Shown: positions 34,387 to 41,801, counted from the stretch's first letter. The stretch: 42,173 bases of DNA from Planctomycetia bacterium (GCA_005776885.1 SXOD01000019.1:97577-139749); one strand, 5' to 3'. Numbers and translations: made by a program. Notes: generated by a model from the letters alone, not told the origin.

Positions 34387-35859
34387 ATGGAGTCGATCAT
34401 CGCGCTCTGCGCCGCCGCGGCCTGCCTCGTCGCGCTTGGCGTGGCGCTGGCGGGACACGGTGAAGCGGCCGCCCACGGCGACGCGGCCGCGCTTGGTGAA
34501 GCGGCTCTCCCAGCCGCCTGGGGACTTGGCGTGGCACCTTTCGCGATCTTGCTCCTGTGCATCGCGGTCCTCCCGCTGGTGCCCGCCACGCACCACTGGT
34601 GGGAGGAGAATCGATCCAAGTTCATGGTGGCGATGGTGTGTGCCGTGGCGACGCTTGGATACCTGGCGTGGTCCGCGCATCAAGCCCACGGGCCGCCATT
34701 GGCTGTGGCGGGCGGAGCGGTCAAGCACGCCATCCTCGACGAGTTCATCCCCTTCATCGTGCTCTTGGGCACCTTGTTTGCGGTGACGGGCGGCATCGTC
34801 ATCAAGGGCGACCTCCGCGCGACCCCGTGGACCAACACGCTGATCCTGGCGGCCGGCACGGGCATGGCCAGTGTGGTGGGGACGACGGGAGCGAGCATGC
34901 TGCTCATCCGCTTCCTGCTCAAGGTCAACAGCGAGCGCCGGCGGCTGGTCCACACGGTCGTCTTCTTCATCTTCCTGGTGAGCAACATCGGCGGCACGCT
35001 GCTTCCCATCGGCGATCCCCCGCTCTACCTTGGCTACCTGAAGGGCGTCCCGTTCCTGTGGACGACCTCGCTGTGGGTGGAGTGGGCGTTTGCGGCCGGA
35101 GTGCTGCTGGCGGTCTACTTCGTGTGGGACTCGATTGAGTACAAGCGGGAGGCGAGGTCGGACATCAGGCGCGATGCCGCGCTGGCGCAGCCGCTGCGCG
35201 TGGAAGGGCTTCGAGGCCTGCCGTTTCTGGCGGGAATCGTCCTGTGCGTGGCGTTGCTGGACCCCAGCCGGCCGATTCCAGGGACAAGCGTCCACCCGTT
35301 CCTCTACCTGCGCGAGGGGCTCATGGTGCTGTTGGCCGGGTTGGCGATGTGGGCCACCCCCAAGTCGCTGCGCGAAGCCAACGAGTTCAGCTGGTTCCCG
35401 ATCGTGGAAGTGGCCGCGCTCTTCTCGGGCATCTTCATCACGATGCAGGTGCCGCTGGAAGTCCTTCACGCGAAGGGAGCATCGCTGGGCGTGGACACGC
35501 CCATGAAGTTCTTCTGGGTGACGGGTGCGCTGAGCAGCGTGCTGGACAATGCGCCCACCTACCTGGTGTTCCTGCAGACCGCGGAAACCGTGGGGCCCGG
35601 TGTTGGTGCCGATGCTGCCACTCCGATGATTCCGCTCACGGACGGCGCCGTGCGAGGCGACCTGCTCACGGCCATCTCGCTGGGCGCAGTGTTCATGGGG
35701 GCCAATACCTACATCGGCAATGGGCCCAACTTCATGGTCAAGGCCATTGCGGAGCGGTCGGGCGTGCGAATGCCCAGCTTCTTCGGCTACATGGCCTTCA
35801 GCATGGCCGTTTTGATCCCGGTGTTCGTGGTGCTGGGGTGGGTCTTCCTGCGCGGGTGA
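34387..35859 (+). CDS. Sodium:proton antiporter, NhaD type
   Basis: 490-aa inner-membrane antiporter of the NhaD/ArsB ion-transporter superfamily, expected to swap Na+ (or Li+) for H+. About 12 hydrophobic segments; conserved blocks include LLGTLFAVTGGIVIKGDLR, GTTGASMLLIRFLLKVN, NIGGTLLPIGDPPLYLGYL, VTGALSSVLDNAPTYLVFLQ and GANTYIGNGPNFMVKAIAE. The His/Ala-rich loop after helix 1 (GHGEAAAHGDAAALGE) is a local feature. Starts at ATG 34351 and ATG 34387 are both possible; the latter places the first helix at once and is preferred. The open frame upstream of 34351 is antisense to the NHL gene. The 41-bp repeat array begins 5 bp after its stop. Confidence 0.88.
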   Translation: MESIIALCAAAACLVALGVALAGHGEAAAHGDAAALGEAALPAAWGLGVAPFAILLLCIAVLPLVPATHHWWEENRSKFMVAMVCAVATLGYLAWSAHQAHGPPLAVAGGAVKHAILDEFIPFIVLLGTLFAVTGGIVIKGDLRATPWTNTLILAAGTGMASVVGTTGASMLLIRFLLKVNSERRRLVHTVVFFIFLVSNIGGTLLPIGDPPLYLGYLKGVPFLWTTSLWVEWAFAAGVLLAVYFVWDSIEYKREARSDIRRDAALAQPLRVEGLRGLPFLAGIVLCVALLDPSRPIPGTSVHPFLYLREGLMVLLAGLAMWATPKSLREANEFSWFPIVEVAALFSGIFITMQVPLEVLHAKGASLGVDTPMKFFWVTGALSSVLDNAPTYLVFLQTAETVGPGVGADAATPMIPLTDGAVRGDLLTAISLGAVFMGANTYIGNGPNFMVKAIAERSGVRMPSFFGYMAFSMAVLIPVFVVLGWVFLRG

Positions 35860-35863
35860 ATCG

Positions 35864-35986
35864 CTTGAAACGGTGGGATCGGTGCGGTGTCGCACGCCGC
35901 GCTGCTTGAAACGGTGGGAATGGTGCGGTGTCGCGCGGCTCATGGCTTGAAACGGTGGGAATGGTGCGGTGTCGCGCGGCTGACGG
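35864..35986. repeat. Tandem array A, three units of exactly 41 bp
   Basis: Units start at 35864, 35905 and 35946, each with CTTGAAACGGTGGGA. Units 2 and 3 are nearly identical; unit 1 differs mainly in its second half. The array runs in register into the 61-bp cap at 35987, whose first 14 bases equal the unit head. The unit body differs from that of array B (37073-37235), but period and head are the same. Confidence 0.95.
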
Positions 35987-36047
35987 CTTGAAACGGTGGG
36001 AATAGTGACTTAAGCAGCAAATCCCCACCGTTTCAAGGCATCGCCGG
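35987..36047. repeat. 61-bp inverted-repeat cap, left copy
   Basis: CTTGAAACGGTGGG (35987-36000) and its exact reverse complement (36024-36037) flank a 23-base, relatively A-rich loop that contains TGACTTAAGCAGC. The following ten bases, to TCGCCGG at 36047, are also shared with the right copy. 57 of 61 positions match the copy at 37236-37296, in the same orientation. Confidence 0.93.
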
Positions 36048-36079
36048 GACCCAAAAGAACTTCCGCTGCGCCGTGGAGA

Positions 36080-37117
36080 ATGGCGGTCTTTCAGCCGTAC
36101 CGTGGCTCCATCACGCCGCGATCACGAACACCTGCCGCGACGAGTGACCTGACTTCGCTCGCACGCGACCAGCAGGGTGTGGTCACACGCCCACAAGCAC
36201 TCGGGCTTGGGTACTCGCGCCGCCGGTTGGCGACGCTGGAACGCCAGGGGTTCCTGCGAAAGCACCTGGGATGCCTCCTCATCCCATCGTGCACGACACG
36301 GATGAGCGGCGCCAACGCGCAGGCGCTCACGCTTCGACTTGGCGCAGGGACGGTCATTACCGGCGCGGCGGCGGCGCAGATCCTGGGATGCGACGGCGAC
36401 TGGGCCACTCGATTCTGCGCGACCCACCCGATGGCCTACGCATCAGTCAATCGACACGTCAGCGTGGCCGGCGCGACGATGCTGCGATGCCAGTTCGACG
36501 GGTGTGCGATCCGCCACGGCGACCTCAACCTCGCTGATCAGTCGACGGCTCTCCTGGACACCCTGCAGGTGGTGCCCGAGGAGCTCCGTGCACACTTCCT
36601 AGACTATTGCTTGCAGCGTCGATGGATTGAGGTGGGGCCGGCCGAGCGCCTTCTCGCGCGCCGGTCCGCAGGGCGGATGGGCCGGCGCTCCAACGCAGCG
36701 GAACGCCAGGCGCTCAGGCACCTTCGCGAAGGCACTCACTCCGCGGCGGAGCGGCTCATGCGGCGGGCGCTCCTCCGGGCGCGGATTCGACACGGCGACC
36801 CCTCGGGGTGGCTGGCCAACCACAGCGTCCAGGTCCCGGTGGCGAAGGAAGCGGGGATGTCGCACCACCTGGCACGGATCGACTTCGCCTGGCCGGACTG
36901 CCAGCTCGCCCTGGAAGTGGATGGGAAGGCGTTTCACACGAGCGATGCCGCGTTCGAGCGGGATCGAGATCGCCGCAACGACCTTCAGCTGGGTGGCTGG
37001 ACGGTGGTGCACGCCACCTGGAAGTCGCTGACCGATGACCCCGGCGCGGTGGCTGGCATGGTGCAGGCGACGTTGAAACGGTTGCGCGCGAGCGGCGCGT
37101 CGCCGGCTCACCCTTGA
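36080..37117 (+). CDS. AbiEi-like winged-helix plus DUF559 (PD-(D/E)XK-like) nuclease protein
   Basis: 345-aa protein. The N-terminal part (LARDQQGVVTRPQALGLGYS, RRRLATLERQGFLRKH) resembles the winged-helix domain of AbiEi-type proteins. The C-terminal 80 residues resemble DUF559, a very-short-patch-repair-like nuclease fold: ARIDFAWPDCQLALEVDGKA (about residue 266) gives the Asp and the Glu-x-Asp pair, followed by FERDRDRRNDLQLGGWTVVH. Domain order is that of stand-alone AbiEi/DUF559 proteins best known from actinobacteria; their function is unsettled. No toxin partner is adjacent. The gene is bracketed by two period-41 arrays and caps, and its last 15 codons are the first unit of array B. 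Start ATG 36080 has no good Shine-Dalgarno. Confidence 0.72.
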   Translation: MAVFQPYRGSITPRSRTPAATSDLTSLARDQQGVVTRPQALGLGYSRRRLATLERQGFLRKHLGCLLIPSCTTRMSGANAQALTLRLGAGTVITGAAAAQILGCDGDWATRFCATHPMAYASVNRHVSVAGATMLRCQFDGCAIRHGDLNLADQSTALLDTLQVVPEELRAHFLDYCLQRRWIEVGPAERLLARRSAGRMGRRSNAAERQALRHLREGTHSAAERLMRRALLRARIRHGDPSGWLANHSVQVPVAKEAGMSHHLARIDFAWPDCQLALEVDGKAFHTSDAAFERDRDRRNDLQLGGWTVVHATWKSLTDDPGAVAGMVQATLKRLRASGASPAHP

Positions 37118-37235
37118 AACGGTTGCGCGCGAGCGGCGCGTTGGCGGCTCACCCTTGAAACGGTTGCGCGCGAGCGGCGCGTTGGCGGCTCACCCTTGAA
37201 ACGGTTGCGCGCGAGCGGCGCGTTGGCGGCTCACC
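37073..37235. repeat. Tandem array B, four units of 41 bp, first inside the nuclease gene
   Basis: TTGAAACGG recurs at 37073, 37114, 37155 and 37196, and again at 37237 in the cap: exact 41-bp steps. The unit reads CTTGAAACGGTTGCGCGCG and continues GC-rich to GGCTCACC. Units 2-4 are identical; unit 1 differs by a few bases and encodes the C-terminus of the nuclease protein. Within the unit CGCGC and GCGCG can form a small hairpin. Confidence 0.95.
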
Positions 37236-37296
37236 CTTGAAACGGTGGGAATAGTGACTTAAGCAGCAAATCCTGACCGTTTCAGGGCGTCGCCGG
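37236..37296. repeat. 61-bp inverted-repeat cap, right copy
   Basis: Direct copy of 35987-36047 with four differences. The 23-base loop is identical. Two of the changes weaken the inverted repeat, leaving a core of TGAAACGGT paired with its complement. The copy overlaps the stop codon and last codons of the convergent lipoprotein gene, so it has been in place long enough to serve as coding sequence. Confidence 0.93.
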
Positions 37297-38073
37297 CGCG
37301 GAGTCGTCTCGCTTCATCGCGGCGTAGACGATGGACTGCACGATGACGCTGGCGCCGACGGTCTGGCCAACGCGCTCGCTGGCGGCGCGCATCGTCTTGA
37401 ACTTGCCGGCGTCCAGTTCGACTTCAAAGTCGATCATCGCATTCTCGGCGCTGAGCATCAGGCTGGCCAGGACTGACCATTCTTCCCGGGTATCGGGGAA
37501 GTACTCGCTGCCGCGCATCGTGTCGATCGGGACCGCGACCTTCCATCCGTCGTCGGTCTCGACCAGCGTGACGGCACCCTCAAAGATCGGCTCGCCTTCA
37601 TAGAGGAGCGCGGCGGTGCCGTCGCCCATGTCCTCGGCGGTGAGTTTCTCGCGCTGCTCCGTAATGAACCCAAAGGGATCGGAGAGGAACTTCGCGGTGT
37701 ACTTGCCGTACGCGGCGATTGGCACGAACTCATCCACCTTGCCGACGGCCACTTGCGCCTCGTCGCCAAACTCGTCGGGATAGCGCGCGCGCAGTTTTTC
37801 CGTGATGCGCCACAACTGCGCCAGCATGTCGCCCGCCTTGGCCTTGACTTCGCCGATGGCGCTGGCTTCCGTCACGCCGTCGGCAAAGGTGATGTCGCGC
37901 GCGGGGAGGTCGATCAGCTGCGGGATGATCTCGGGATGGCCATCCTGAATCGCTTGCTGGAGCGACGCCAGCATCGCCTCGGGGGTGGAGGTGTCGTAGG
38001 TGGGCTTGTCGCCGCAGGCCGTGAGCAGGCTCACCAGCGCCGTGAGCACGAGCAGTTGAAGTGAATGGCGCAC
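37282..38073 (-). CDS. Putative lipoprotein of unknown function
   Basis: 263-aa predicted lipoprotein: the signal MRHSLQLLVLTALVSLLTAC places the Cys at residue 20. The body is acidic and mostly helical at first (TPEAMLASLQQAIQDGHPEI) with a later beta segment (ALLYEGEPIFEGAVTLVETD). I recognise no family. The start is GTG 38073 with AGGGA five bases upstream. Its 3' end lies in the right repeat cap, and it is divergent from thiS with only 21 bp between the starts. Confidence 0.7.
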   Translation of the reverse strand: MRHSLQLLVLTALVSLLTACGDKPTYDTSTPEAMLASLQQAIQDGHPEIIPQLIDLPARDITFADGVTEASAIGEVKAKAGDMLAQLWRITEKLRARYPDEFGDEAQVAVGKVDEFVPIAAYGKYTAKFLSDPFGFITEQREKLTAEDMGDGTAALLYEGEPIFEGAVTLVETDDGWKVAVPIDTMRGSEYFPDTREEWSVLASLMLSAENAMIDFEVELDAGKFKTMRAASERVGQTVGASVIVQSIVYAAMKRDDSAPATP

Positions 38074-38094
38074 GCTGTCCCTAGGATAGGTGCG

Positions 38095-38319
38095 ATGACC
38101 CTGCGAGTGAACGGCACCGATCGCGAGATTCCCGCGAGCCGCGACCAGGCAGGCGGCGGGACGGTCACCGTGCGCGAACTGCTCGTGCACTTGGGGTTGG
38201 CGGATCGACCCTGCGCGGTGGAAGTGGACGGCGAGATCGTGCGCCACCGCGACCACGCCACGCGGCAGCTCGTGGACGGCCAGCACGTGGAAGTGGTGAC
38301 GCTCGTGGGCGGCGGGTAA
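38095..38319 (+). CDS. thiS: Sulfur carrier protein ThiS
   Basis: 74-aa ubiquitin-like carrier whose C-terminal Gly is thiocarboxylated and gives sulfur to ThiG in thiazole synthesis. It starts [13 protein letters not shown], has [20 protein letters not shown] in the middle and ends VVTLVGGG, the needed Gly-Gly terminus. A longer frame from 38065 would begin inside the divergent gene. It lies 16 bp before thiG. No TPP riboswitch fits in the 21-bp upstream gap. Confidence 0.92.
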   Translation: MTLRVNGTDREIPASRDQAGGGTVTVRELLVHLGLADRPCAVEVDGEIVRHRDHATRQLVDGQHVEVVTLVGGG

Positions 38320-38335
38320 GGGCTTCGGAACTACC

Positions 38336-39217
38336 ATGGCACGAATGGACGTCGCCACCGCTCCACCCACCGCTCCACTCCCCGCTCCACTCCTCGTTCC
38401 TCACCTCGCTATCGGCCCCTTCTCGCTGAGGAGCCGGCTGATCGTGGGCACTGGCAAGTACGCCGACTTGGCCACCATGCGCCGGGCGCTTGATGCCAGC
38501 GGCGCGGACGCGGTGACGGTGGCGGTGCGGCGCGAGCGTTTGGTGAATGCGGAGGGGAAGTCGCTCCTCGATGAACTCCCCTTGGATCGACTCACCGTCC
38601 TCCCCAACACCGCTGGATGCTTCACGGCCGCCGACGCGGTGCGAGTGGCCAGGCTTGGACGCGACCTCCTGGAGCAACTGGGGAATCCCGGCGCCAACTG
38701 GGTCAAGCTTGAAGTGCTTGGCGACACGAAGACGCTGCTGCCGGACCCGGTGGGAACGCTGGAAGCCTGCACCGAACTGGTCGCCGACGGCTTCAGCGTC
38801 CTCTGCTACTCAAGCGACGATCCCATCATGGCGGTTCGACTGCGCGACGCGGGCGCCACCAGCGTGATGCCCGCGGGCAGCCCGATCGGATCGGGGCGCG
38901 GCACGGCCAATCCCGCGGCCATTCGGATCATCCTGGAGTTGCTCAAGGACCCCGCGCACGGCGGCTCGCCGGAGTACCCAGTGATCGTGGACGCGGGAGT
39001 GGGCACGCCCAGCGACATCACGATCGCAATGGAACTGGGCGCAGACGGCGTGCTGCTCAATACCGGCATCGCGCACGCGAAAGAACCAGTCGCGATGGCC
39101 CACGCGATGCGACTGGCCTGCGAGGCCGGCTACCTTGGCGCGCGCGCGGGTCGCATTCCGCGCAAGCTCTATGCCACCGCAAGCAGCCCGTGGGAGGGGA
39201 CGATTGCGGGCGAGTGA
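38336..39217 (+). CDS. thiG: Thiazole synthase ThiG
   Basis: 293-aa TIM-barrel enzyme that forms the thiazole phosphate of thiamine from deoxyxylulose 5-phosphate, ThiS thiocarboxylate and dehydroglycine. Motifs: [38 protein letters not shown], the Schiff-base Lys in [10 protein letters not shown] (about residue 124), [17 protein letters not shown], and [20 protein letters not shown]. The first 25 residues, Pro/Ala-rich, are an extension beyond the usual start. The dehydroglycine supplier (ThiH or ThiO) is not in the window. Confidence 0.95.
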   Translation: MARMDVATAPPTAPLPAPLLVPHLAIGPFSLRSRLIVGTGKYADLATMRRALDASGADAVTVAVRRERLVNAEGKSLLDELPLDRLTVLPNTAGCFTAADAVRVARLGRDLLEQLGNPGANWVKLEVLGDTKTLLPDPVGTLEACTELVADGFSVLCYSSDDPIMAVRLRDAGATSVMPAGSPIGSGRGTANPAAIRIILELLKDPAHGGSPEYPVIVDAGVGTPSDITIAMELGADGVLLNTGIAHAKEPVAMAHAMRLACEAGYLGARAGRIPRKLYATASSPWEGTIAGE

Positions 39218-39287
39218 GCCGGCGGCCGTCGCTGGCGGCGCGGGTGCAGCGATCCCCGGGGATTGAACGCGCACCGCGATCCCATCG

Positions 39288-39674
39288 TCAATACGCCAGC
39301 ACGACGACGCCTGGGAGATCGGCGAAGTCCCGCGCGTTGCGCGTGATGAGCGGGCGCGCGTGCCGCGCAGCCGTGGCCGCGATCCAGAGATCGTTGTCAC
39401 CAACCACCCGCCCCTCGGAGCGAGCGCGTCGGCTCAGCCGACTCCAGATCCAAGCTGTCTCCGCGTCCACTGGCAGCAACTCGAAGTGTTGCAGGAACCG
39501 AGCGACGGACGTGCGGCCCGCGTCGTCGTAGCCCTCGCCCAGTTCAGCGGATGCCACCACGCTCACACCGACCACCACGCCCTGGCGCGAGGCCAGCACA
39601 CTCGCGGCGCGGCCAGGCGTGCGCCGCTTCACCTCGCGTTCAAGGTCGATGAGAAAGGTCGTGTCGGCGATCAC
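39288..39674 (-). CDS. vapC: PIN domain toxin, VapC family
   Basis: 128-aa PIN nuclease, probable RNase toxin of a type II pair. The first acid is in MIADTTFLIDLERE (Asp 4), the middle Glu in VVASAELGEGY, and the last acids in GRVVGDNDLWIAATAARHA and ITRNARDFADLPG, so all catalytic positions seem kept. Its ATG at 39674 overlaps the antitoxin stop (ATGA), the common coupling in vapBC operons. Confidence 0.88.
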   Translation of the reverse strand: MIADTTFLIDLEREVKRRTPGRAASVLASRQGVVVGVSVVASAELGEGYDDAGRTSVARFLQHFELLPVDAETAWIWSRLSRRARSEGRVVGDNDLWIAATAARHARPLITRNARDFADLPGVVVLAY

Positions 39675-39931
39675 GCCTCACTCCGGCGATCGCGGCGCAA
39701 GCGCGGGCGGGCCTGGATGGCATCAAGCCGGTCCAGCTCCTCGTCCGGCGGGAACCACAGCGACTCCCCATCCGCGAGAAGTTTGTCCACCAGCGCGCTC
39801 CCGCTCGCCGACTCAGGGGCGTGCGCCGAGAGCCGTAGCACGACGCGCGAGAAGGATTCGTCGGGTGCCAGTCGCCGAGCGCGCAGCGCGTCGTAGGCCG
39901 CCAGGTCCAGGCTGATGGTCTTGTGAGCCAT
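39671..39931 (-). CDS. vapB: VapB-type antitoxin
   Basis: 86-aa antitoxin. Residues 1-35 (MAHKTISLDLAAYDALRARR, LAPDESFSRVVLRL) resemble the VapB/ribbon-helix-helix DNA-binding start. The C-terminal half (LWFPPDEELDRLDAIQARPR) should wrap the toxin. Start ATG 39931 lies right at the predicted transcription start, so translation is probably leaderless. An ATG-like start at 39949 would lie upstream of the -10 product and is rejected. Confidence 0.78.
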   Translation of the reverse strand: MAHKTISLDLAAYDALRARRLAPDESFSRVVLRLSAHAPESASGSALVDKLLADGESLWFPPDEELDRLDAIQARPRLRRDRRSEA

Positions 39932-39937
39932 GCATGC

Positions 39938-39968
39938 ATTGTAACACATGCACAGGTCTGTGTAGACC
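39938..39968 (-). promoter_or_regulatory. vapBC promoter with overlapping palindrome
   Basis: TACAAT (39938-39943, minus strand) ends six bases before the vapB ATG, placing the transcription start on or next to the ATG. Upstream, GGTCTACACAGACC (39955-39968) is a perfect 5-4-5 inverted repeat in the -35 region, and ATGCATGCAT covers the start. These are suitable sites for autorepression by the VapBC complex. Confidence 0.45.
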
Positions 39969-40033
39969 AGAGCGGAAGAAATGAGTGAGAATGAACAATA
40001 TCAGTCCGATAACCGCACCGCGCACCTGAACCA

Positions 40034-40059
40034 CCGCGACCCGGGTTCCCGGGGCGCGG
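40034..40059. other. Strong GC hairpin between vapBC and the template repeat
   Basis: CCGCGACCCGGG and CCCGGGGCGCGG are inverted repeats of 12 bp with one mismatch around TT. No T-run follows on either strand. It lies 128 bp beyond the 3' end of the template repeat and could mark the 3' boundary of the template RNA. The rest of 39969-40186 holds nothing else I recognise. Confidence 0.4.
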
Positions 40060-40186
40060 CAGTTCACGACTGATTCGGGCCGGCGTGACCGGGTGCGACG
40101 TGATCGCGTCCCTTTCACCACCAACCCTGGTCCCGCGCCTGGACTCCGTACCTCGCCCGGCCGATCACCCGGCGCGGCTCTGTGTT

Positions 40187-40309
40187 CGGAGTGCTGGCGG
40201 CCCGGAAGCCGATGTTGTTGTTCGTGTTGCCGGGCGAGTTGTTGTTGCGGTTGGAGGCACGGCAGTTGTTGGAGTTGTTGTTCCAACTGCCGCCGCGGAT
40301 CACACGGTT
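40187..40309 (-). repeat. Template repeat (TR) of the diversity-generating retroelement
   Basis: 123-bp copy of the target gene's 3' end, at constant offset 1722 from the variable repeat and with no gap. Read on the minus strand it contains 14 AAC codons, singly and in runs of two or three. AAC can change to many residues by adenine mutation without giving a stop codon. Of the 23 differences from the variable repeat, 22 fall on template A. The exception is the C/G difference at 40193 in the 3' GC-rich part, as expected for IMH versus IMH*. It starts 33 bp after the reverse transcriptase stop. Confidence 0.95.
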
Positions 40310-40341
40310 CGAACAGTTTCGGCGCGGTACCGCCGGGGAGC

Positions 40342-41421
40342 CTACCGCGTGGTCACGTTGGTCACGCCTGCGCGCGCCAACACCGTGCGTACCAGTCCCG
40401 GATTGGTGGCGTACCGCGCGTGCCCCACCCATGCCGCAATCCCCGACGCGACCGCCTGCGAGGGGATGGCGCTCGCCCGAAGAAGAACTGCGTACCCACG
40501 CAGCCGGCGCGTGGCGCGCACGAGACTGGCCCGTTGGAGCCGCCGGGACGATCCACTGAGGGTGAAGCCGAGAAACGGAACAGGGCTGGTGGTGCGGTGG
40601 ACGCCACCCTTGTGCTCGTGCAGGCGCAGGCGTTGGTCCGCCAAGAGGGACTCCGCGCGGGCCCGCACCTCCCATAACTCCGCCCGGCTGTCGCCAAAGA
40701 CCAAGAGGTCGTCGCAGTAGCGGATGTACTCCCCGCGCCCGAGCCGATCCATGATGATGTGGTCGAACCGGTCCAGGAACACATTCGCAAAAAACTGGCT
40801 GGTCAGATTCCCAATGGGGATGCCGCGCCGGCGTGTGGCGACGGAGAAGAGGTCATCGCCCGGATACCACTCCTGCACTGGCTCCTGTGGATTGCTGGAA
40901 TCAATGATGCGGTCCATCACGCAGAGGAGCGCGTGGTCCGCCACCACCCGCCGCACTTCACCTTTGAGGATGTCATGGTCGATGCTGGGGAAGAACTTCT
41001 GCACATCCCCCTTGAGCACGAAGCGGCGGCGCGCCATGAGCTTGGACGCGCGCAAGAGCGCTTGGTGCGAGCCCTTCCCCTTGCGGCAGGCATAGGAGTG
41101 TGCCACGAAGCGTCGTTCAAAGTGCGGCTCTAGGACGGAGACGATCGCATGGTGGACGACGCGGTCACGGAACGGCGCCGCGCTGATGAGCCGTGGCTTG
41201 GGCTCCTTCACGGTAAAAGTGGTGTACGCGCCCGGTTCCCAGGTGTGGGTGGCCAGCTCTGCGGCAAGGCGGAAGCACTCGGGTTCCAGCTCCAGCATGA
41301 ACCGAGCCAACTCCGGCGTGCGCTTCTTGCCGCTGGCGGCGGCCCGTGCGGCCCGGATCAGGTGACCGGGGTCACAGAGCCGCGCAAAGAGTTCTCCATG
41401 GATACCGATGTTTTTCGCCAT
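40342..41421 (-). CDS. Diversity-generating retroelement reverse transcriptase
   Basis: 359-aa reverse transcriptase that copies the template RNA with errors opposite adenine, the cDNA then replacing the variable repeat. Finger and palm motifs appear in order: RLISAAPFRDRVVHHAIVSV, the first catalytic Asp in VLKGDVQKFFPSIDHDIL (about residue 138), GIPIGNLTSQFFANVFLDRF (about 205, with the SQ that marks DGR enzymes) and IRYCDDLLVFG (YxDD, about 236). A thumb region follows to FLGFTLSG. Start ATG 41421 includes the conserved N-terminus and overlaps the end of avd by 64 bp in another frame. A group II intron RT is excluded by absence of maturase and HNH domains. Confidence 0.95.
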   Translation of the reverse strand: MAKNIGIHGELFARLCDPGHLIRAARAAASGKKRTPELARFMLELEPECFRLAAELATHTWEPGAYTTFTVKEPKPRLISAAPFRDRVVHHAIVSVLEPHFERRFVAHSYACRKGKGSHQALLRASKLMARRRFVLKGDVQKFFPSIDHDILKGEVRRVVADHALLCVMDRIIDSSNPQEPVQEWYPGDDLFSVATRRRGIPIGNLTSQFFANVFLDRFDHIIMDRLGRGEYIRYCDDLLVFGDSRAELWEVRARAESLLADQRLRLHEHKGGVHRTTSPVPFLGFTLSGSSRRLQRASLVRATRRLRGYAVLLRASAIPSQAVASGIAAWVGHARYATNPGLVRTVLARAGVTNVTTR

Positions 41422-41801
41422 GCGCCAACCTGTTGCCCCAGTTCTACCTGCTGCTTGGCAGCGTGCAGGGCGGCGCCCTCAGACAGGACCTTGAGTTCGA
41501 CAGCCAATCGCATCAGGAGCCGGGCCGACTGCAGTCGGGTGTTGGCCCGCTCCAGCGCTCTGGATCTGGCCTCCCCACGCGAATACTGCGCGTGCACGAG
41601 TTCCTCAAGCACATCGAGGTGCGCCGCCTCGATCCGGCTCCCCAACCCATACCGGTAGTTCTTGGGGAATCGTCCCGTGATCGGCATGAGCCACTTGAGG
41701 AGTTGCATGGCCAGCAATACGGCGGCCGGCTCGCTGGGGCGAGCCGGCCGGTTGCCGGACTGCTTCGGAGGATGCGCCTCTGCGTCCTTGGGTTCAACCA
41801 T
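41358..41801 (-). CDS. avd: DGR accessory variability determinant, Avd-like
   Basis: 147-aa basic helical protein. The block RFPKNYRYGLGSRIEAAHLD (about residues 45-64) followed by VLEELVHAQYS matches the four-helix-bundle Avd family, which forms a barrel, binds nucleic acid and associates with the reverse transcriptase. The N-terminal 25 residues are polar and the last 15, coded in the overlap with the RT gene, look unstructured. A small hairpin (41808-41821) lies just before its GAGG ribosome-binding site. Gene order target-avd-RT-TR is a known DGR layout. Confidence 0.9.
   Translation of the reverse strand: MVEPKDAEAHPPKQSGNRPARPSEPAAVLLAMQLLKWLMPITGRFPKNYRYGLGSRIEAAHLDVLEELVHAQYSRGEARSRALERANTRLQSARLLMRLAVELKVLSEGAALHAAKQQVELGQQVGAWRKTSVSMENSLRGSVTPVT

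Noticed and set aside
35864-37296. CRISPR array (repeats containing TTGAAAC)
   Set aside because: The would-be spacers are nearly identical within each array, repeats would be only about 10 bp, and there are no cas genes.
38074-38094. TPP riboswitch before thiS-thiG
   Set aside because: Only 21 bp separate the divergent starts and no thi-box sequence is present.
39813-40286. 157-aa Gln-rich minus-strand open frame over the template repeat
   Set aside because: It is a frame-shifted reading of the AAC-rich template and overlaps vapB; not a gene.
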